Source: an uncultured beta proteobacterium (GTDB lineage: Bacteria; Pseudomonadota; Gammaproteobacteria; Burkholderiales; Burkholderiaceae_C). Taken from it: DNA of 34,045 bases. The DNA lies in assembly GCA_903828665.1 (NCBI GenBank), contig CAIKMZ010000001.1, forward strand, positions 1 to 34,045, written 5' to 3'. Made by a program: the position numbers and the translations under genes. Positions 16,263-28,796 of the stretch are shown here, piece after piece. A model generated the notes under the pieces. It was not told where the DNA came from. It saw only the letters and a list, made by a program, of their open reading frames with translations, and did no database searches. The first letter of the stretch is position 1. Each line of letters opens with the position of its first letter.

Positions 16263-17420
16263 TCACAATTCTTCAACGCGACGGGTTGGGTAGCTGTCCC
16301 AGGCCTGGCAGCCCGGACACTGCCAGAAGTGCTGCTTGGCCTCGAATCCGCAGGCGGCGCAGCGGTAACGCAGCAAAGGCTTGACGGCATGGTCGAGCGC
16401 CCGCTGCACCTGGGGATGAAACTGCTCGTGTTCGAGTTTTTCCCCGGCGATCCATTTGGCGGCGGCCACCAGGGACGGCTCCTGCTCCAGGTGCCGCACG
16501 TACCAGTCGCGCGCCGAGGGCGTCGGACTGGGCTGGGTTGCTTCGAGCGAGACGATGGCGTCGAGCACGTCGAGCGAGGGGACGCTCTTGTAATGGGTCT
16601 TGAGCAATTCAAGCGCTTGCAGCGAGCGTCCGCAGGCCAGCGCATATTCGGCGAGCAATCCTGCGACCAGCGGCGTCGCCAGCGGCGCGGTCTGCAGCAC
16701 CTTCTCGATCGCGGTGCAGGCATCGCCGGACTTGCCCTGGCTCGCCAACAGTCTGGCCAGTTCAATGCGCGGCCGTGCTGCCGCGGGCGCGGTGGCGATC
16801 GCTTCCTGCAGCAGGCCCTGCGCCTGATCGGCTTGCTGCTTGACCACGCAAGCGGCAGCCTGCTCGCACAGGTAATGGGCCAACCGGCCATGGAAGTCGC
16901 CTTGGTTGGCGTCGGTCAGCTTGTGCGCAATCTGTGCCGCGTGCGGCCAGTCCCGAGAGCGTTCATAGTTGGCCAGCAGGGCCAGCCTTGCCTGGGCTTC
17001 AAACGGCGTGCCTTCGAGCTTGAGCAGGGCCGCTTCGGAGCGGTCGATCAGTCCGGCTTTGAGAAAGTCCAGCGCCAGCGCATGCTGGGCGCGCTGGCGG
17101 TCCGCCAGGCTCAGGTCGCCGCGCGAGAGCAGATGCTCATGCACCCGCACCGCACGCTCGTACTCGCCGCGCCGGCGGAACAGGTTGCCCAGCGCAAAGT
17201 GCAATTCAGAGGTGTCGGGGTCGTTCTGCACAGCCTCGATGAAAGCGTCGATGGCCTGGTCCTGCTGTTCGTTGAGCAGGAAATTCAGGCCCTTGAAATA
17301 GGCCTTTGGCGCTTGATGGTTCTCGATCCGCAACTGGCGCAGGTCGAAGCGCGAGGCCAGCCAGCCCAGCACAAAGGCCAGGGGCAGACCCAGCAGGATC
17401 CAGCTCAGGTCAAAGTTCAT
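16263..17420 (-). CDS. lapB: LPS assembly protein LapB (YciM)
   Basis: A 385-residue inner-membrane protein that in E. coli controls LPS level by promoting FtsH-dependent turnover of LpxC. An N-terminal membrane helix (about residues 5-22) is followed by cytoplasmic TPR repeats (about 35-340). The C-terminal rubredoxin-like metal site has four cysteines: C354, C357, C368 and C371 (CAAC and CPGC). GLNFLLNEQQDQAIDAFIEAV and TSELHFALGNLFRRRGE are LapB-type TPRs. Its start overlaps the end of lapA by 11 bases. The downstream neighbours hldE and hldD also serve LPS, so the cluster is functionally coherent. Confidence 0.96.
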   Translation of the reverse strand: MNFDLSWILLGLPLAFVLGWLASRFDLRQLRIENHQAPKAYFKGLNFLLNEQQDQAIDAFIEAVQNDPDTSELHFALGNLFRRRGEYERAVRVHEHLLSRGDLSLADRQRAQHALALDFLKAGLIDRSEAALLKLEGTPFEAQARLALLANYERSRDWPHAAQIAHKLTDANQGDFHGRLAHYLCEQAAACVVKQQADQAQGLLQEAIATAPAAARPRIELARLLASQGKSGDACTAIEKVLQTAPLATPLVAGLLAEYALACGRSLQALELLKTHYKSVPSLDVLDAIVSLEATQPSPTPSARDWYVRHLEQEPSLVAAAKWIAGEKLEHEQFHPQVQRALDHAVKPLLRYRCAACGFEAKQHFWQCPGCQAWDSYPTRRVEEL

Positions 17421-17688
17421 GCGGGATCGTCGGCGGCGTCACGGGCGTCGGCTGCTTCACGGTGGCGGCGCGGCGCTGTTTCCACCAGCGCGGCACCATG
17501 CCCAACACACCGACCGCAACGCCGGCGGTGAAGGTGCTCAGCACGACAAGAACCTGCGGCGCACGCCACTGGGTGCCGAAGAAGAAGTGCACCGTGGTGT
17601 CCTGCTGGTTGTTCAGCGCGAAGGCAAACAGGGTAAAAAATATGGCCGCTTTCAGTCCCCACTTCAGCAGCCACAGGAGGTTGTTCAT
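17410..17688 (-). CDS. lapA: LapA domain (DUF1049) inner-membrane protein
   Basis: A 92-residue membrane protein with two predicted helices (about residues 8-25 and 44-65) and a short basic, Pro-rich C-terminal tail. The segment LNNQQDTTVHFFFG after the first helix is the conserved LapA signature. LapA works with LapB in linking LPS assembly to LpxC proteolysis. The 11-base overlap with lapB indicates translational coupling. About 50 bases separate it from ihfB upstream. Confidence 0.93.
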   Translation of the reverse strand: MNNLLWLLKWGLKAAIFFTLFAFALNNQQDTTVHFFFGTQWRAPQVLVVLSTFTAGVAVGVLGMVPRWWKQRRAATVKQPTPVTPPTIPHEL

Positions 17689-17738
17689 TGATCTTCCCGG
17701 TGACGGGTCGATTCTAACGGGCGGATGGCCTTTTGCCG

Positions 17739-18032
17739 CTAGAGGTCAGGGGTGCGCTGGTCGACGGCTTCGCGCAGGGCCTTGCCCGGCTTGAAGTGCG
17801 GCACGCGCTTTTCGGGCACGGCAACGCTGGCGCCGCTGCGCGGGTTGCGTCCGATGCGGGGCGGTCGGTGATTGATGGAGAAACTGCCGAAACCGCGAAT
17901 CTCGATCCGATGGCCGCGCACCATGGCGTCGTTCATCGCATCCAGAATGGCTTTCACCGCGAATTCGGCATCGCGGTGCGTGAGCTGGCCAAAGCGGGCG
18001 GCCAGTTCTTCGACCAGGTCAGAGCGCGTCAT
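17739..18032 (-). CDS. ihfB: Integration host factor subunit beta
   Basis: A 97-residue HU/IHF-fold DNA-bending protein that pairs with Ihf[27 protein letters not shown] is split across the beta-arm; the RNP tip inserts into the minor groove. [12 protein letters not shown] is the conserved C-terminal helix region. The ATG at 18032 ([10 protein letters not shown]) matches the E. coli IhfB start; a TTG three codons upstream is possible but unlikely. The position just after rpsA is conserved across Proteobacteria. Confidence 0.97.
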   Translation of the reverse strand: MTRSDLVEELAARFGQLTHRDAEFAVKAILDAMNDAMVRGHRIEIRGFGSFSINHRPPRIGRNPRSGASVAVPEKRVPHFKPGKALREAVDQRTPDL

Positions 18033-18103
18033 GTTTGCCAATCATTTGGGGACAGAGCAAGCGTTCGGCATGGCCGCGTCGCTTGGCCTGTCCCGCAAGG
18101 TGA

Positions 18104-19789
18104 TTACTTCTCGTTGCTGTCCAGTTTGGCGCGCAGCAATGCGCCCAGACTGGTGGTGCCGGCATTTTCACGGGCCGACTGCTGGCTCAGGGTGGCCATG
18201 GCTTCGCTTTGATCGGCAGCGTCCTTCGCCTTGATCGACAACTGGATGTTGCGCGTCTTGCGGTCGACGTTGACGACGACAGCGGTGACTTCATCGCCTT
18301 CCTTGAGCACGTTGCGCGCGTCTTCCACGCGGTCACGCGAGATTTCCGAAGCGCGCAGGTAGCCGATGACATCGTCGCCGAGGTCGATTTCAGCGCCCTT
18401 GGCGTCAACGGTCTTGACCTTGCCGGTCACGACCTGGCCCTTGTCATTGATGGTGGCAAAGGTGGTGAACGGATCGGAGTCGAGCTGTTTGATGCCCAGC
18501 GAGATGCGTTCGCGGTCCACGTCCACGGCCAGCACCAGGGCTTCGACTTCCTGGCCCTTCTTGTATTCGCGCACGGCGGTTTCGCCCGGCTCGTTCCAGG
18601 ACAGGTCGGACAAGTGCACCAGCCCGTCGATGCCGGCAGCCAGGCCGACAAACACGCCGAAGTCGGTGATCGACTTGATCGGGCCCTTGACGCGGTCGCC
18701 GCGCTTGGTGTTCTGCGCGAACTCCTGCCACGGGTTGGCCTTGCACTGCTTCATGCCCAGGCTGATGCGGCGCTTGTCTTCGTCGATCTCGAGGACCATG
18801 ACTTCGACTTCGTCGCCGAGCGCCACGATCTTGGACGGTGCCACGTTCTTGTTAGTCCAGTCCATTTCGCTGACGTGCACCAGGCCTTCGATGCCGGGTT
18901 CGAGTTCCACAAACGCGCCGTAATCGGCGATGTTGGTGATCTTGCCGAACATGCGCGTGCCTTGCGGGTAGCGGCGGTTGACGCCCATCCAGGGATCGTC
19001 GCCCATCTGCTTGAGACCGAGCGAAACACGGTTCTTCTCGGTGTCGAACTTCAGGATCTTGGCCGTGATTTCCTGACCGGCCGTCACCACTTCGCTCGGG
19101 TGGCGCACGCGGCGCCATGCCATGTCGGTGATGTGCAGCAGGCCGTCGATGCCGCCGAGGTCGACGAAAGCGCCGTATTCGGTGATGTTCTTGACAACGC
19201 CTTGCACCACGGAACCTTCCTTGAGGGTCTGCATCAGCTTGGCGCGTTCTTCGCCCATGCTGGCTTCAACCACAGCGCGGCGCGACAGCACCACGTTGTT
19301 GCGCTTGCGGTCGAGCTTGATGACCTTGAATTCCATGGTCTTGTTTTCGTACGGAGACAGGTCCTTGGTCGGACGCGTGTCGACCAGCGAACCCGGCAGG
19401 AACGCGCGGATGCCGTTGACCAGAACGGTCAGGCCGCCCTTGACCTTGCCGCTGGTGGTGCCGGTGACGAATTCGCCGGTTTCCAGGGCCTTTTCCAGGC
19501 TCATCCAGGATGCCAGACGCTTGGCGGTGTCGCGCGACAGGATGGTGTCGCCGTAGCCGTTTTCGATGGAGCCGATGGCCACCGACACGAAGTCGCCGAC
19601 CTGGACTTCGATTTCGCCCTTGTCACTCTTGAACTCTTCGAGCGGCACGTAGGCTTCGGACTTGAGGCCGGCGTTGACGACGACAAAGCTGTGTTCGATG
19701 CGGATCACTTCAGCAGTGATGACTTCGCCCGGGCGCATTTCGGTGCGTTTCAGGGACTCTTCAAATAGGGCGGCAAAAGATTCAGACAT
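18104..19789 (-). CDS. rpsA: 30S ribosomal protein S1
   Basis: A 561-residue protein with six tandem S1 (OB-fold) RNA-binding repeats, recognisable from recurring [18 protein letters not shown] segments. It binds mRNA leaders on the 30S subunit and is needed for initiation on structured or Shine-Dalgarno-poor messages. The ATG at 19789 ([15 protein letters not shown]) is the standard start; upstream in-frame codons are not conserved. No Shine-Dalgarno sequence precedes it, and a hairpin ends eight bases upstream, which fits autogenous control known for E. coli rpsA. It lies between aroA-cmk and ihfB in the widely conserved order. Confidence 0.98.
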   Translation of the reverse strand: MSESFAALFEESLKRTEMRPGEVITAEVIRIEHSFVVVNAGLKSEAYVPLEEFKSDKGEIEVQVGDFVSVAIGSIENGYGDTILSRDTAKRLASWMSLEKALETGEFVTGTTSGKVKGGLTVLVNGIRAFLPGSLVDTRPTKDLSPYENKTMEFKVIKLDRKRNNVVLSRRAVVEASMGEERAKLMQTLKEGSVVQGVVKNITEYGAFVDLGGIDGLLHITDMAWRRVRHPSEVVTAGQEITAKILKFDTEKNRVSLGLKQMGDDPWMGVNRRYPQGTRMFGKITNIADYGAFVELEPGIEGLVHVSEMDWTNKNVAPSKIVALGDEVEVMVLEIDEDKRRISLGMKQCKANPWQEFAQNTKRGDRVKGPIKSITDFGVFVGLAAGIDGLVHLSDLSWNEPGETAVREYKKGQEVEALVLAVDVDRERISLGIKQLDSDPFTTFATINDKGQVVTGKVKTVDAKGAEIDLGDDVIGYLRASEISRDRVEDARNVLKEGDEVTAVVVNVDRKTRNIQLSIKAKDAADQSEAMATLSQQSARENAGTTSLGALLRAKLDSNEK

Positions 19790-19796
19790 TTTGGTT

Positions 19797-19809
19797 GCGG
19801 AAGATCCGC
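19797..19809 (-). promoter_or_regulatory. Hairpin next to the rpsA start codon
   Basis: The stem GCGGA/TCCGC with a three-base loop ends eight bases before the rpsA ATG, where a Shine-Dalgarno site would normally sit; none is present. In E. coli, rpsA translation depends on folded leader structure and is repressed by free S1. A similar role here is inferred from position alone. Confidence 0.4.
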
Positions 19810-19879
19810 GGGTTAGTTTTGTGAACCACACCAGCAGTGCGCTAGCTGCGCGAGAAGGCTGATGTGGGCCGGGGTGCTC

Positions 19880-21886
19880 TCAGCGATCGCCGAAAGCCTG
19901 CTTGTCCTGCCACCAGCGCAACACCAGATTGACCGATTTTTCAATCGACAAATCCGAGTTGTCCAGCAACCGGGCGTCCTGCGCGGGCTTCAGAGGTGCA
20001 ACGCTGCGGGATGCGTCCCGTGCGTCGCGTGCTTCCAGGTCTGCGCGAAGAGCGACGAGTGTAGCCGAAATTCCCTTTGAAATCAATTGTTTATGCCGCC
20101 GCTCGGCGCGTTGTTCGGCGCTCGCGGTCAAAAACACCTTAAGCGCGGCGTTCGGGAAGATCACGGTGCCCATGTCGCGACCGTCTGCTACCAGCCCGGG
20201 CAACTTGCGAAAACTGTGTTGCAGCTCGACCAGCGCCAGCCGCACCTGCGGCAGCGCCGAGACTTTCGATGCGTTCATGCCGGCTTCTTCGGTTCGGATG
20301 GCATCGCTGACATCCTGGCCGTTGAGGTACACACGGTCCTGTGCGAAGGTGATGGCCATTCCGGCGATCAGGTGCACGATCGCCGGCTCATGCGCGCCGT
20401 CCAGGCTCAGGCCGGCCTGCACGGCCGCCAGAGCCGTGATGCGGTAGAGCGAGCCCGAATCCAGCAGGTGATAGCCCAGTGCCCTGGCCAGTTCCGCTGC
20501 CAGCGTGCCCTTGCCGGATGCGGTCGGGCCATCGATGCAAATCACGGGGATGGCTTCAGTGGCCGTGCGCGCCAGCGAGAACAGCGTCTCGAAGTAGTCG
20601 GGAAAGGTCTTGGCGACGCACTTCGGATCGTCAATGCGCACAGCGAGGCGCGCCGGATTGAAGGCCGCGAGGGAAAAGCACATCGCCATCCGGTGGTCGT
20701 CGTAGGTGTGGATGCGCCCCGCCTTCCAGCCGTCGGCGCTCGCGGGCGGCGTGATGCGGATGAAGTCGGCGCCTTCTTCCACCTCGGCGCCGAGCTTGCG
20801 CAGTTCGCAGGCCATCGCGCTGAGGCGGTCCGTTTCCTTGACGCGCCAACTCGCGATGTTGCGCAGCGTCGTCGTGCCCTGCGCATACAGCGCCATCACG
20901 GCCAGCGTCATGGCGGCATCGGGGATGTGGTTGCAATCGAGGTCAATGGCCTTGAGGGGCCAGCTGCCGCGTGACACTTCAAGCCATTTCGCTCCGCTGC
21001 GCACTTTGGCGCCCATCATCTGCGCGGCATCGATGAAGCGGATGTCGCCCTGGATCGAGTCGGCTCCGACGCCTTCGATGCGGATGCCGCTCTGGCCGTC
21101 GCTGCCTTGCGCGATGGCACCGAGCGCGATGAAGTAGCTGGCCGAAGAGGCGTCGGCTTCGACGTGCAGCGTGCCCGGTGACTGCAACCGGCTGCCGGCG
21201 GGAATGGTGAAGCGCTGCCAGCCATCGCGCTGGATATCAATGCCGAAGCGCGCGAGCAGGTTCAGCGTGATTTCGATGTAGGGCCGCGAAATCAGTTCGC
21301 CGATGACTTCGATGACGATGTCCTGCGCGGCCACCAGCGGCAGCGCCATCAGCAACGCAGTCAGGAACTGGCTCGAGACATCCCCACGGACGCGGATCGG
21401 CGCGGCCAGCGACAAAGCCGGTTGGCCGATGCGCAGCGGCGGATAGCCGTCCTGCCCCAGGTAGTCGATCCGGCAACCGAGCTGGCGCAAGGCATCGACC
21501 AGATCGCCGATCGGGCGCTCGTGCATGCGGGGCACACCGCTGAGTTCGTAATCTCCGCCCATCACCGCCAGGGCGGCCGTGAGCGGGCGGATGGCGGTGC
21601 CGGCATTGCCCATGAAGAGCTTGGCTGCCCGATTGCCCGGCTGGCCGCCCAGACCGTCGATTTCGATCCGGGTCCCGCTCTGGCGCAGCTTGCAGCCGAG
21701 CACGCGCAAGGCATCGAGCATGACGCGCGTGTCGTCGGAGTCCAGCAAGTCGTGCAGCGTGGTCGTGCCCTGGCTGAGCGCGGCCAGCAGCAGCAGGCGG
21801 TTGGAGATGCTCTTGGAACCCGGCAGGACGATCGTGCCACCGGCCGCCGTCAGCGGAGGAATGTCAAGAAATTCGGTCGAAAACAT
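19880..21886 (-). CDS. aroA-cmk: Fused 3-phosphoshikimate 1-carboxyvinyltransferase / cytidylate kinase
   Basis: A 668-residue fusion. Residues 1-447 are EPSP synthase, which joins shikimate-3-phosphate and PEP in the shikimate pathway: GSKSISNR near the N-terminus, [11 protein letters not shown] with the Gly and Pro of the glyphosate-sensitive class I enzymes, RVKETDR and DDHRMAM. Residues 448-668 are CMP kinase, with the P-loop [13 protein letters not shown], the LDSGSLYR acceptor site and [13 protein letters not shown]. The kinase starts directly after the synthase with no linker. Separate aroA and cmk genes are usual in most bacteria; the fusion is known in some Burkholderiales. The start overlaps the tyrA stop by one base. 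Both active sites look complete. Confidence 0.95.
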   Translation of the reverse strand: MFSTEFLDIPPLTAAGGTIVLPGSKSISNRLLLLAALSQGTTTLHDLLDSDDTRVMLDALRVLGCKLRQSGTRIEIDGLGGQPGNRAAKLFMGNAGTAIRPLTAALAVMGGDYELSGVPRMHERPIGDLVDALRQLGCRIDYLGQDGYPPLRIGQPALSLAAPIRVRGDVSSQFLTALLMALPLVAAQDIVIEVIGELISRPYIEITLNLLARFGIDIQRDGWQRFTIPAGSRLQSPGTLHVEADASSASYFIALGAIAQGSDGQSGIRIEGVGADSIQGDIRFIDAAQMMGAKVRSGAKWLEVSRGSWPLKAIDLDCNHIPDAAMTLAVMALYAQGTTTLRNIASWRVKETDRLSAMACELRKLGAEVEEGADFIRITPPASADGWKAGRIHTYDDHRMAMCFSLAAFNPARLAVRIDDPKCVAKTFPDYFETLFSLARTATEAIPVICIDGPTASGKGTLAAELARALGYHLLDSGSLYRITALAAVQAGLSLDGAHEPAIVHLIAGMAITFAQDRVYLNGQDVSDAIRTEEAGMNASKVSALPQVRLALVELQHSFRKLPGLVADGRDMGTVIFPNAALKVFLTASAEQRAERRHKQLISKGISATLVALRADLEARDARDASRSVAPLKPAQDARLLDNSDLSIEKSVNLVLRWWQDKQAFGDR

Positions 21887-22758
21887 TACTTGTGCTGCTG
21901 CGCCATGCGCCAGTGGGAACGGGCCAGACTGGCCTGGTCGATCAGGCCTTCAAGGGCTTCGCTGTTGCCGCTGGCGATCATGAGTTCGAGCGCCTGCAGA
22001 TTGCGCTGGAAGATCTTGGTTTGTGCCAGCAGTTCTTCGCGGTTCGACATCATGATGTCGCGCCACACCTTGGCATCGCTCGCCGCAATGCGCGAAAAAT
22101 CGCGAAAGCCCGGGCCGGCCAGCGACAGGAAGTCCTTGCCCTGCGGCTGGCCCGCGATGGCGTTCATGAAGGCAAACGAAATCAGGTGCGGCAGGTGGCT
22201 GACTGCGGCAAAGGCCGCGTCGTGCGACTCCGGCGACATGGTGATGACGCGGCTGCCGAGCGCGGTCCAGACATCGGCCGCGAGCTGCAACTGGCGCGGC
22301 AGGGTCCGTTCGATCGGCGTCAGGATCAGTTGCCGGCCCTGGTACAGGTCGGCATCGGCGTGCTCGACGCCGGAGACTTCCTTGCCGGCGATCGGATGCG
22401 CCGGCACGAAGGATCCAACCTGTTCGCGCAGGGCGCGCCGGGCGGCATCGATCACATCGCGCTTGGTCGAGCCGACGTCCATGACCAGCATCTCGGGCGT
22501 CACCAAGTGCTGGATGGTCTTGAACGTCGCTTCGGTCGCGGCCACCGGAACGGCGATAAGGACCAGGTCCGACCCGGCGACCGCTTCCAGGGCCGAAGCC
22601 GCTTCGACATCGATGACACCCATCTGGAACGCGCGCGCAGTCGTGGTGGGCGATTTGCTGTAGCCGATGACCCGCTTGACCAGGCCGGCGCGCTTGAGCG
22701 CCAGCGCGAACGAGCCGCCCATCAGGCCGCAGCCGATGATGCCAAGTTGTTCAAACAT
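21886..22758 (-). CDS. tyrA: Prephenate dehydrogenase
   Basis: A 290-residue NAD(P)-dependent dehydrogenase converting prephenate to 4-hydroxyphenylpyruvate for tyrosine (or arogenate, which sequence alone does not exclude). The N-terminal Rossmann motif is [20 protein letters not shown]. Conserved substrate-domain features are [33 protein letters not shown] and [19 protein letters not shown]. It is monofunctional, with no chorismate mutase or ACT domain. A GGGAG ribosome-binding site lies upstream of the ATG. In several related genera hisC lies between pheA and tyrA; here there are only 48 bases. Confidence 0.95.
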   Translation of the reverse strand: MFEQLGIIGCGLMGGSFALALKRAGLVKRVIGYSKSPTTTARAFQMGVIDVEAASALEAVAGSDLVLIAVPVAATEATFKTIQHLVTPEMLVMDVGSTKRDVIDAARRALREQVGSFVPAHPIAGKEVSGVEHADADLYQGRQLILTPIERTLPRQLQLAADVWTALGSRVITMSPESHDAAFAAVSHLPHLISFAFMNAIAGQPQGKDFLSLAGPGFRDFSRIAASDAKVWRDIMMSNREELLAQTKIFQRNLQALELMIASGNSEALEGLIDQASLARSHWRMAQQHK

Positions 22759-22806
22759 CAGAACTCCCGAGGCTCTGCAAATGAATGGGTTTGTGCCTGC
22801 GCATGG

Positions 22807-23907
22807 CTATTCCGGCACCGGGTAGGTTCCGAGCACCTTGTAGAAGGCGCAAAGCGCCTGCAATTCCTTGAGCGCCAGCGCCACGTGCGGCTGGGAGGGG
22901 TGACCCTGGATGTCGATGTAGAAGTAATACTCCCACTGGCCGGTGCGTGCCGGGCGCGATTCGAAGCGCGTCATGGAGACGCCGTGGTTCTTCAGCGGTA
23001 TCAGCAGGTCGTGCACGGCGCCGGGACGGTTCGGCACCGACACCACCAGGCTGGTGCAGTCCTTGCCGGAGGGCGGCGGTGTGTCCACGGTCTGCGGCAG
23101 GCAGATGATGGCAAAACGCGTGCGGTTGTAGGCGTCGTCCTGGATCGCATGGGCGGCGATGTGCAGGCCGAACTGGGTCGCCGCGCGTTCACTGGCCAGG
23201 CCGGCCCAGGCCGGATTGGTGGTGGCCAGTCGCGCGCCTTCGGCGTTGCTGGAGACCGGACGGCGCTCGGCGTGCGGCAGGTGCTTGGACAACCAGGCCT
23301 GGCACTGCGCCAGGGCCAGCGGATGGGCCAGCACCACTTCGATGCCGTCGAGCGAATTCTCCAGCCGCAGCAGGTTGTGCCGCACCAGCAGCGTGACTTC
23401 GCCGATCACGTGCGTGGGCGAATTCAGGAACAGGTCGAGGGTTCGCGCCACCATGCCTTCGGTCGAGTTTTCCACGCCGACGACACCGTACTGGGCGCTG
23501 CCTGCTGCCGTTGCGTGAAAGACTTCGTCGAAGTTGGTGCAGTAGACCAGGTCGGCAGCACCGCCAAAAAATTCGATGGCGGCCTGCTCGCAAAAGGTGC
23601 CCGCGGGCCCCAGTACGGCCACGCGCTGCGGCGCTTCAAGCGCCAGGCAGGCCGACATGATCTCGCGCCAGATCGCTGCGACGTGCGGGTTCTTCAGCGG
23701 CCCCGGATTGGCCAGCTGGATCTTATCGATCACCTGCGCCACGCGATCGGGTCGGAAGAACGCCGTGCCTTCGCGCTTCTTGACTTCGCCGACCTTCTCC
23801 GCCACCAGGGCGCGGCGGTTGAGCAGCAGCAGCAATTGCTGGTCGATGGCGTCGATCTGGACGCGCAGTTCGGACAGACTCGGAAGGGCGGTGTCGGGTT
23901 TGCTCAT
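22807..23907 (-). CDS. pheA: Bifunctional chorismate mutase / prephenate dehydratase (P-protein)
   Basis: A 366-residue enzyme for phenylalanine synthesis. The AroQ-type chorismate mutase domain is at about 8-95 (LRVQIDAIDQQLLLLLNRRALVAEKVGEVK). The dehydratase domain is at about 98-275, starting VAVLGPAGTFCEQAA and including GVVGVENSTEGMV and the catalytic NRTRF. The C-terminal ACT domain, at about 285-360, has the ESRP Phe-binding motif (MTRFESRPAR), so feedback inhibition by phenylalanine is expected. It is separated from serC by three bases, implying cotranscription. Confidence 0.97.
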   Translation of the reverse strand: MSKPDTALPSLSELRVQIDAIDQQLLLLLNRRALVAEKVGEVKKREGTAFFRPDRVAQVIDKIQLANPGPLKNPHVAAIWREIMSACLALEAPQRVAVLGPAGTFCEQAAIEFFGGAADLVYCTNFDEVFHATAAGSAQYGVVGVENSTEGMVARTLDLFLNSPTHVIGEVTLLVRHNLLRLENSLDGIEVVLAHPLALAQCQAWLSKHLPHAERRPVSSNAEGARLATTNPAWAGLASERAATQFGLHIAAHAIQDDAYNRTRFAIICLPQTVDTPPPSGKDCTSLVVSVPNRPGAVHDLLIPLKNHGVSMTRFESRPARTGQWEYYFYIDIQGHPSQPHVALALKELQALCAFYKVLGTYPVPE

Positions 23908-23910
23908 CGT

Positions 23911-25002
23911 TCAAGCCTGGGTTCGTTCGAATTCGCGCATGTAGTCCACCAGCGCCTGCACGCCTTTGATGGGCAGGGCGTTGTAAATGCTGGCGCGCAT
24001 GCCGCCCACCGACTTGTGGCCCTTGAGCTGCAGCAGGCCGTGCTCAATTGCGCCGGCCAGAAACGCCTCATTGCGGCTTTCATCGCGCAGGAAGAAAGGT
24101 ACGTTCATGCGCGAGCGGCAGTCCTTGGCGACCCGGTTCCGGTAGAGCTGCGAGCCGTCGATCGCGTCGTACAGCAGCGCCGCCTTGGCCTTGTTGCGCG
24201 CTTCCATGGCTGCGATGCCGCCCTGGCGCTTGAGCCACTGGAAGACCAGACCGGCGACGTAGATGGCGTAGGTCGGTGGCGTATTGAACATCGACTGGTT
24301 GTCGGCCACGGTCTTGTAGTTGAACGCACTGGGGCAGACCGGCAATGCCTGTCCGAGCAGGTCGTCGCGCACCACGACCAGTGTCAGACCGGCCGGCCCC
24401 AGGTTCTTCTGCGCGCCGCCAAAAGCCAGGCCGATGCGCGACCAGTCGACCGGGCGCGACGCCACGTGCGAGGAAAAGTCAACGACCAGCGGCGCCTCGT
24501 GTCCAAGCGCCTTGAGGTCCGGCAGTTCGTGGTATTCGACGCCGTGAATGGTCTCGTTGCTGCAGATGTGAACGTAGCTCGCAGCCTGGCTCAGTTGCCA
24601 GGTCGCCGGGGCGGGCAGGGTGGTGAAACCATCCTCTTCACTGCTGGCGGCGATATGGACCGCCGCGTACTTGCGCGCCTCGTTGTGCGACTTCTGGCCC
24701 CAACTGCCGGTCAGCACGAAGTCGACGGTTCCGCCGCGCGAGAGGTTCAGCGGCACGATGGCGTTTTCGGCCAGGCCCCCGCCCTGCATGAAGAGAATCC
24801 TGAAGTTTTCAGGTACCGCCAGCAGTTCGCGCAGGTCGGCTTGCGCCTGTTCATAGATCGAGATGAATTCCTTGCCGCGATGGCTCATCTCCATCACGCT
24901 CATGCCGCTGCCGTGCCAGTCGAGCATTTCCGCCGCCGCCTCGGCCAGGACTTCCTGCGGCATGGCGGCCGGTCCGGCCGAGAAATTGAAAGGTCGAATC
25001 AT
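23911..25002 (-). CDS. serC: Phosphoserine aminotransferase
   Basis: A 363-residue PLP enzyme of the class V aminotransferase group that makes 3-phosphoserine (and 4-phosphohydroxythreonine for pyridoxal phosphate). The start [15 protein letters not shown] at 25002 is the standard N-terminus; upstream in-frame codons are not conserved. K199 in [11 protein letters not shown] is the PLP lysine. [17 protein letters not shown] and [10 protein letters not shown] are typical. The serC-pheA-tyrA-aroA order after gyrA is conserved in Betaproteobacteria and puts amino-acid genes together. Confidence 0.97.
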   Translation of the reverse strand: MIRPFNFSAGPAAMPQEVLAEAAAEMLDWHGSGMSVMEMSHRGKEFISIYEQAQADLRELLAVPENFRILFMQGGGLAENAIVPLNLSRGGTVDFVLTGSWGQKSHNEARKYAAVHIAASSEEDGFTTLPAPATWQLSQAASYVHICSNETIHGVEYHELPDLKALGHEAPLVVDFSSHVASRPVDWSRIGLAFGGAQKNLGPAGLTLVVVRDDLLGQALPVCPSAFNYKTVADNQSMFNTPPTYAIYVAGLVFQWLKRQGGIAAMEARNKAKAALLYDAIDGSQLYRNRVAKDCRSRMNVPFFLRDESRNEAFLAGAIEHGLLQLKGHKSVGGMRASIYNALPIKGVQALVDYMREFERTQA

Positions 25003-25074
25003 CAGTACATCAATCTGCTTGCTGGGGCCACGGCGCACGGGCAACAGGCGCGGCCGGCTGAATAAAACGGATCT

Positions 25075-27723
<2,649 letters not shown>

Positions 27724-27984
27724 GGGGCGATCGTGGCTAGGCGGTGTCGAGGGCAATGGGCGATTCTAAGGCTTTGCCTCATGCTTGTGGCGCCTGGGCA
27801 ACGGTGCGTATGCCATTGCTTGCAAATTATCAAATGGTTTTGCTCGGGAATGCCCGCTGACCGGTCTGGGGTTTCAGTCTGAATGCAGGTGTGGCACAAT
27901 GAGTTGCACGCTTTAGGTGATGGGCATTTAGGGCGGTGAATAATTATTCGCAGCGCTGCTGCGGCTTTTTCCTCTAGGAGAACC
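27724..27984. promoter_or_regulatory. Divergent gyrA / ompA promoter region with a terminator-like leader hairpin
   Basis: A 261-base gap that must carry promoters for both genes; I find no consensus -35/-10 pair in either direction. In the ompA leader, CGCAGC (27949-27954) pairs with GCTGCG (27958-27963) around a three-base loop and is followed by a T5 run at 27966-27970, resembling an intrinsic terminator. The ribosome-binding site AGGAG at 27977-27981 follows. The hairpin could protect the mRNA 5' end or act as an attenuator. Confidence 0.45.
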
Positions 27985-28641
27985 ATGAAAAAATTAAACA
28001 AAGTGGCAATGTTGATTGCTGCCGCAGCACTCGCAACTGCCGCCGGTGCGCAAACAGTTGACAACTGGGTCAGCGCAAACGGCATTACCTGGAAGAACGG
28101 CACCAACGAACTGTGCTGGCGCGATGCCAGCTGGACGCCGGCAACTGCGGCCGTCGGTTGCGACGGTGCCATTGTTGCGCCGCCGCCCGCACCCGCTCCG
28201 GTGGTTGCCCCGGCTCCGGCTCCGGCACCTGCCCCGGTGGTTGTTGCACCCCCTGCTCCGACACCTGCTCCCCCGCCTCCCGCCGCCACCAAGGTGACTT
28301 ACGCTGCGGATGCGTTCTTTGACTTCGACAAGGCAGTGCTCAAGCCCGAAGGCAAGGCCAAGCTTGACGATCTGATCGGCAAGGTCAAGGGCATCAACCT
28401 TGAAGTCATCATCGCTGTCGGTCACACCGACTCTGTTGGTTCCGATGCCTACAACCAAAAGCTGTCGGTCAAGCGTTCTGAAGCCGTCAAGGCCTATCTG
28501 GTGTCCAAGGGCGTCGAAAAGAACCGCGTCTACACCGAAGGCAAGGGCGAGAAGCAACCCGTTGCTGACAACAAGACCAAGGAAGGCCGCGCCAAGAACC
28601 GTCGCGTTGAAATCGAAGTCGTCGGTACCCGCGCCAACTGA
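27985..28641 (+). CDS. OmpA-family peptidoglycan-binding protein
   Basis: A 218-residue exported protein. A signal peptide ([21 protein letters not shown], cleavage likely before Gln) is followed by a short conserved segment ([20 protein letters not shown]), an Ala/Pro/Val-rich linker (about residues 68-102), and an OmpA C-terminal domain (about 105-215). That domain includes [39 protein letters not shown] and KNRRVEIEV, the binding site for diaminopimelate of peptidoglycan. There is no eight-stranded barrel, so it is not a classical OmpA porin; this short type is common in Comamonadaceae. A strong AGGAG ribosome-binding site and a strong terminator suggest high expression as a single gene. 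Confidence 0.93.
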   Translation: MKKLNKVAMLIAAAALATAAGAQTVDNWVSANGITWKNGTNELCWRDASWTPATAAVGCDGAIVAPPPAPAPVVAPAPAPAPAPVVVAPPAPTPAPPPPAATKVTYAADAFFDFDKAVLKPEGKAKLDDLIGKVKGINLEVIIAVGHTDSVGSDAYNQKLSVKRSEAVKAYLVSKGVEKNRVYTEGKGEKQPVADNKTKEGRAKNRRVEIEVVGTRAN

Positions 28642-28683
28642 TAGCTGGTTTCCAGCCGAATTGCGGCTCGCAAGAGCTGCTTC

Positions 28684-28710
28684 AAAAAACCCCGCCTGGC
28701 GGGGTTTTTT
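28684..28710 (+). terminator. Rho-independent terminator of the ompA-like gene
   Basis: A GC-rich stem AAAAAACCCCGC/GCGGGGTTTTTT with a three-base CTG loop; the flanking A and T runs allow it to work in both directions. It lies 42 bases after the stop codon. Confidence 0.93.
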
Positions 28711-28796
28711 GCTTTCCGACGCAGGGTTTTTCGCTTGGTGTGCGGCACAATGCCCGGCAACGAAGCTGTTCCTTTGGCTTGCCCGATAATCTCCCC

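Noticed and set aside
18209..19768. A 519-codon open frame on the + strand
   Set aside because: Antisense to the S1 repeats of rpsA; it only mirrors the codon bias of that gene.
21892..25065. A 1057-codon open frame on the + strand
   Set aside because: It lies antisense to tyrA, pheA and serC, all with clear motifs. Long antisense frames are common in GC-rich DNA, and its translation is low-complexity and Arg/His/Gln-rich with no known domain.
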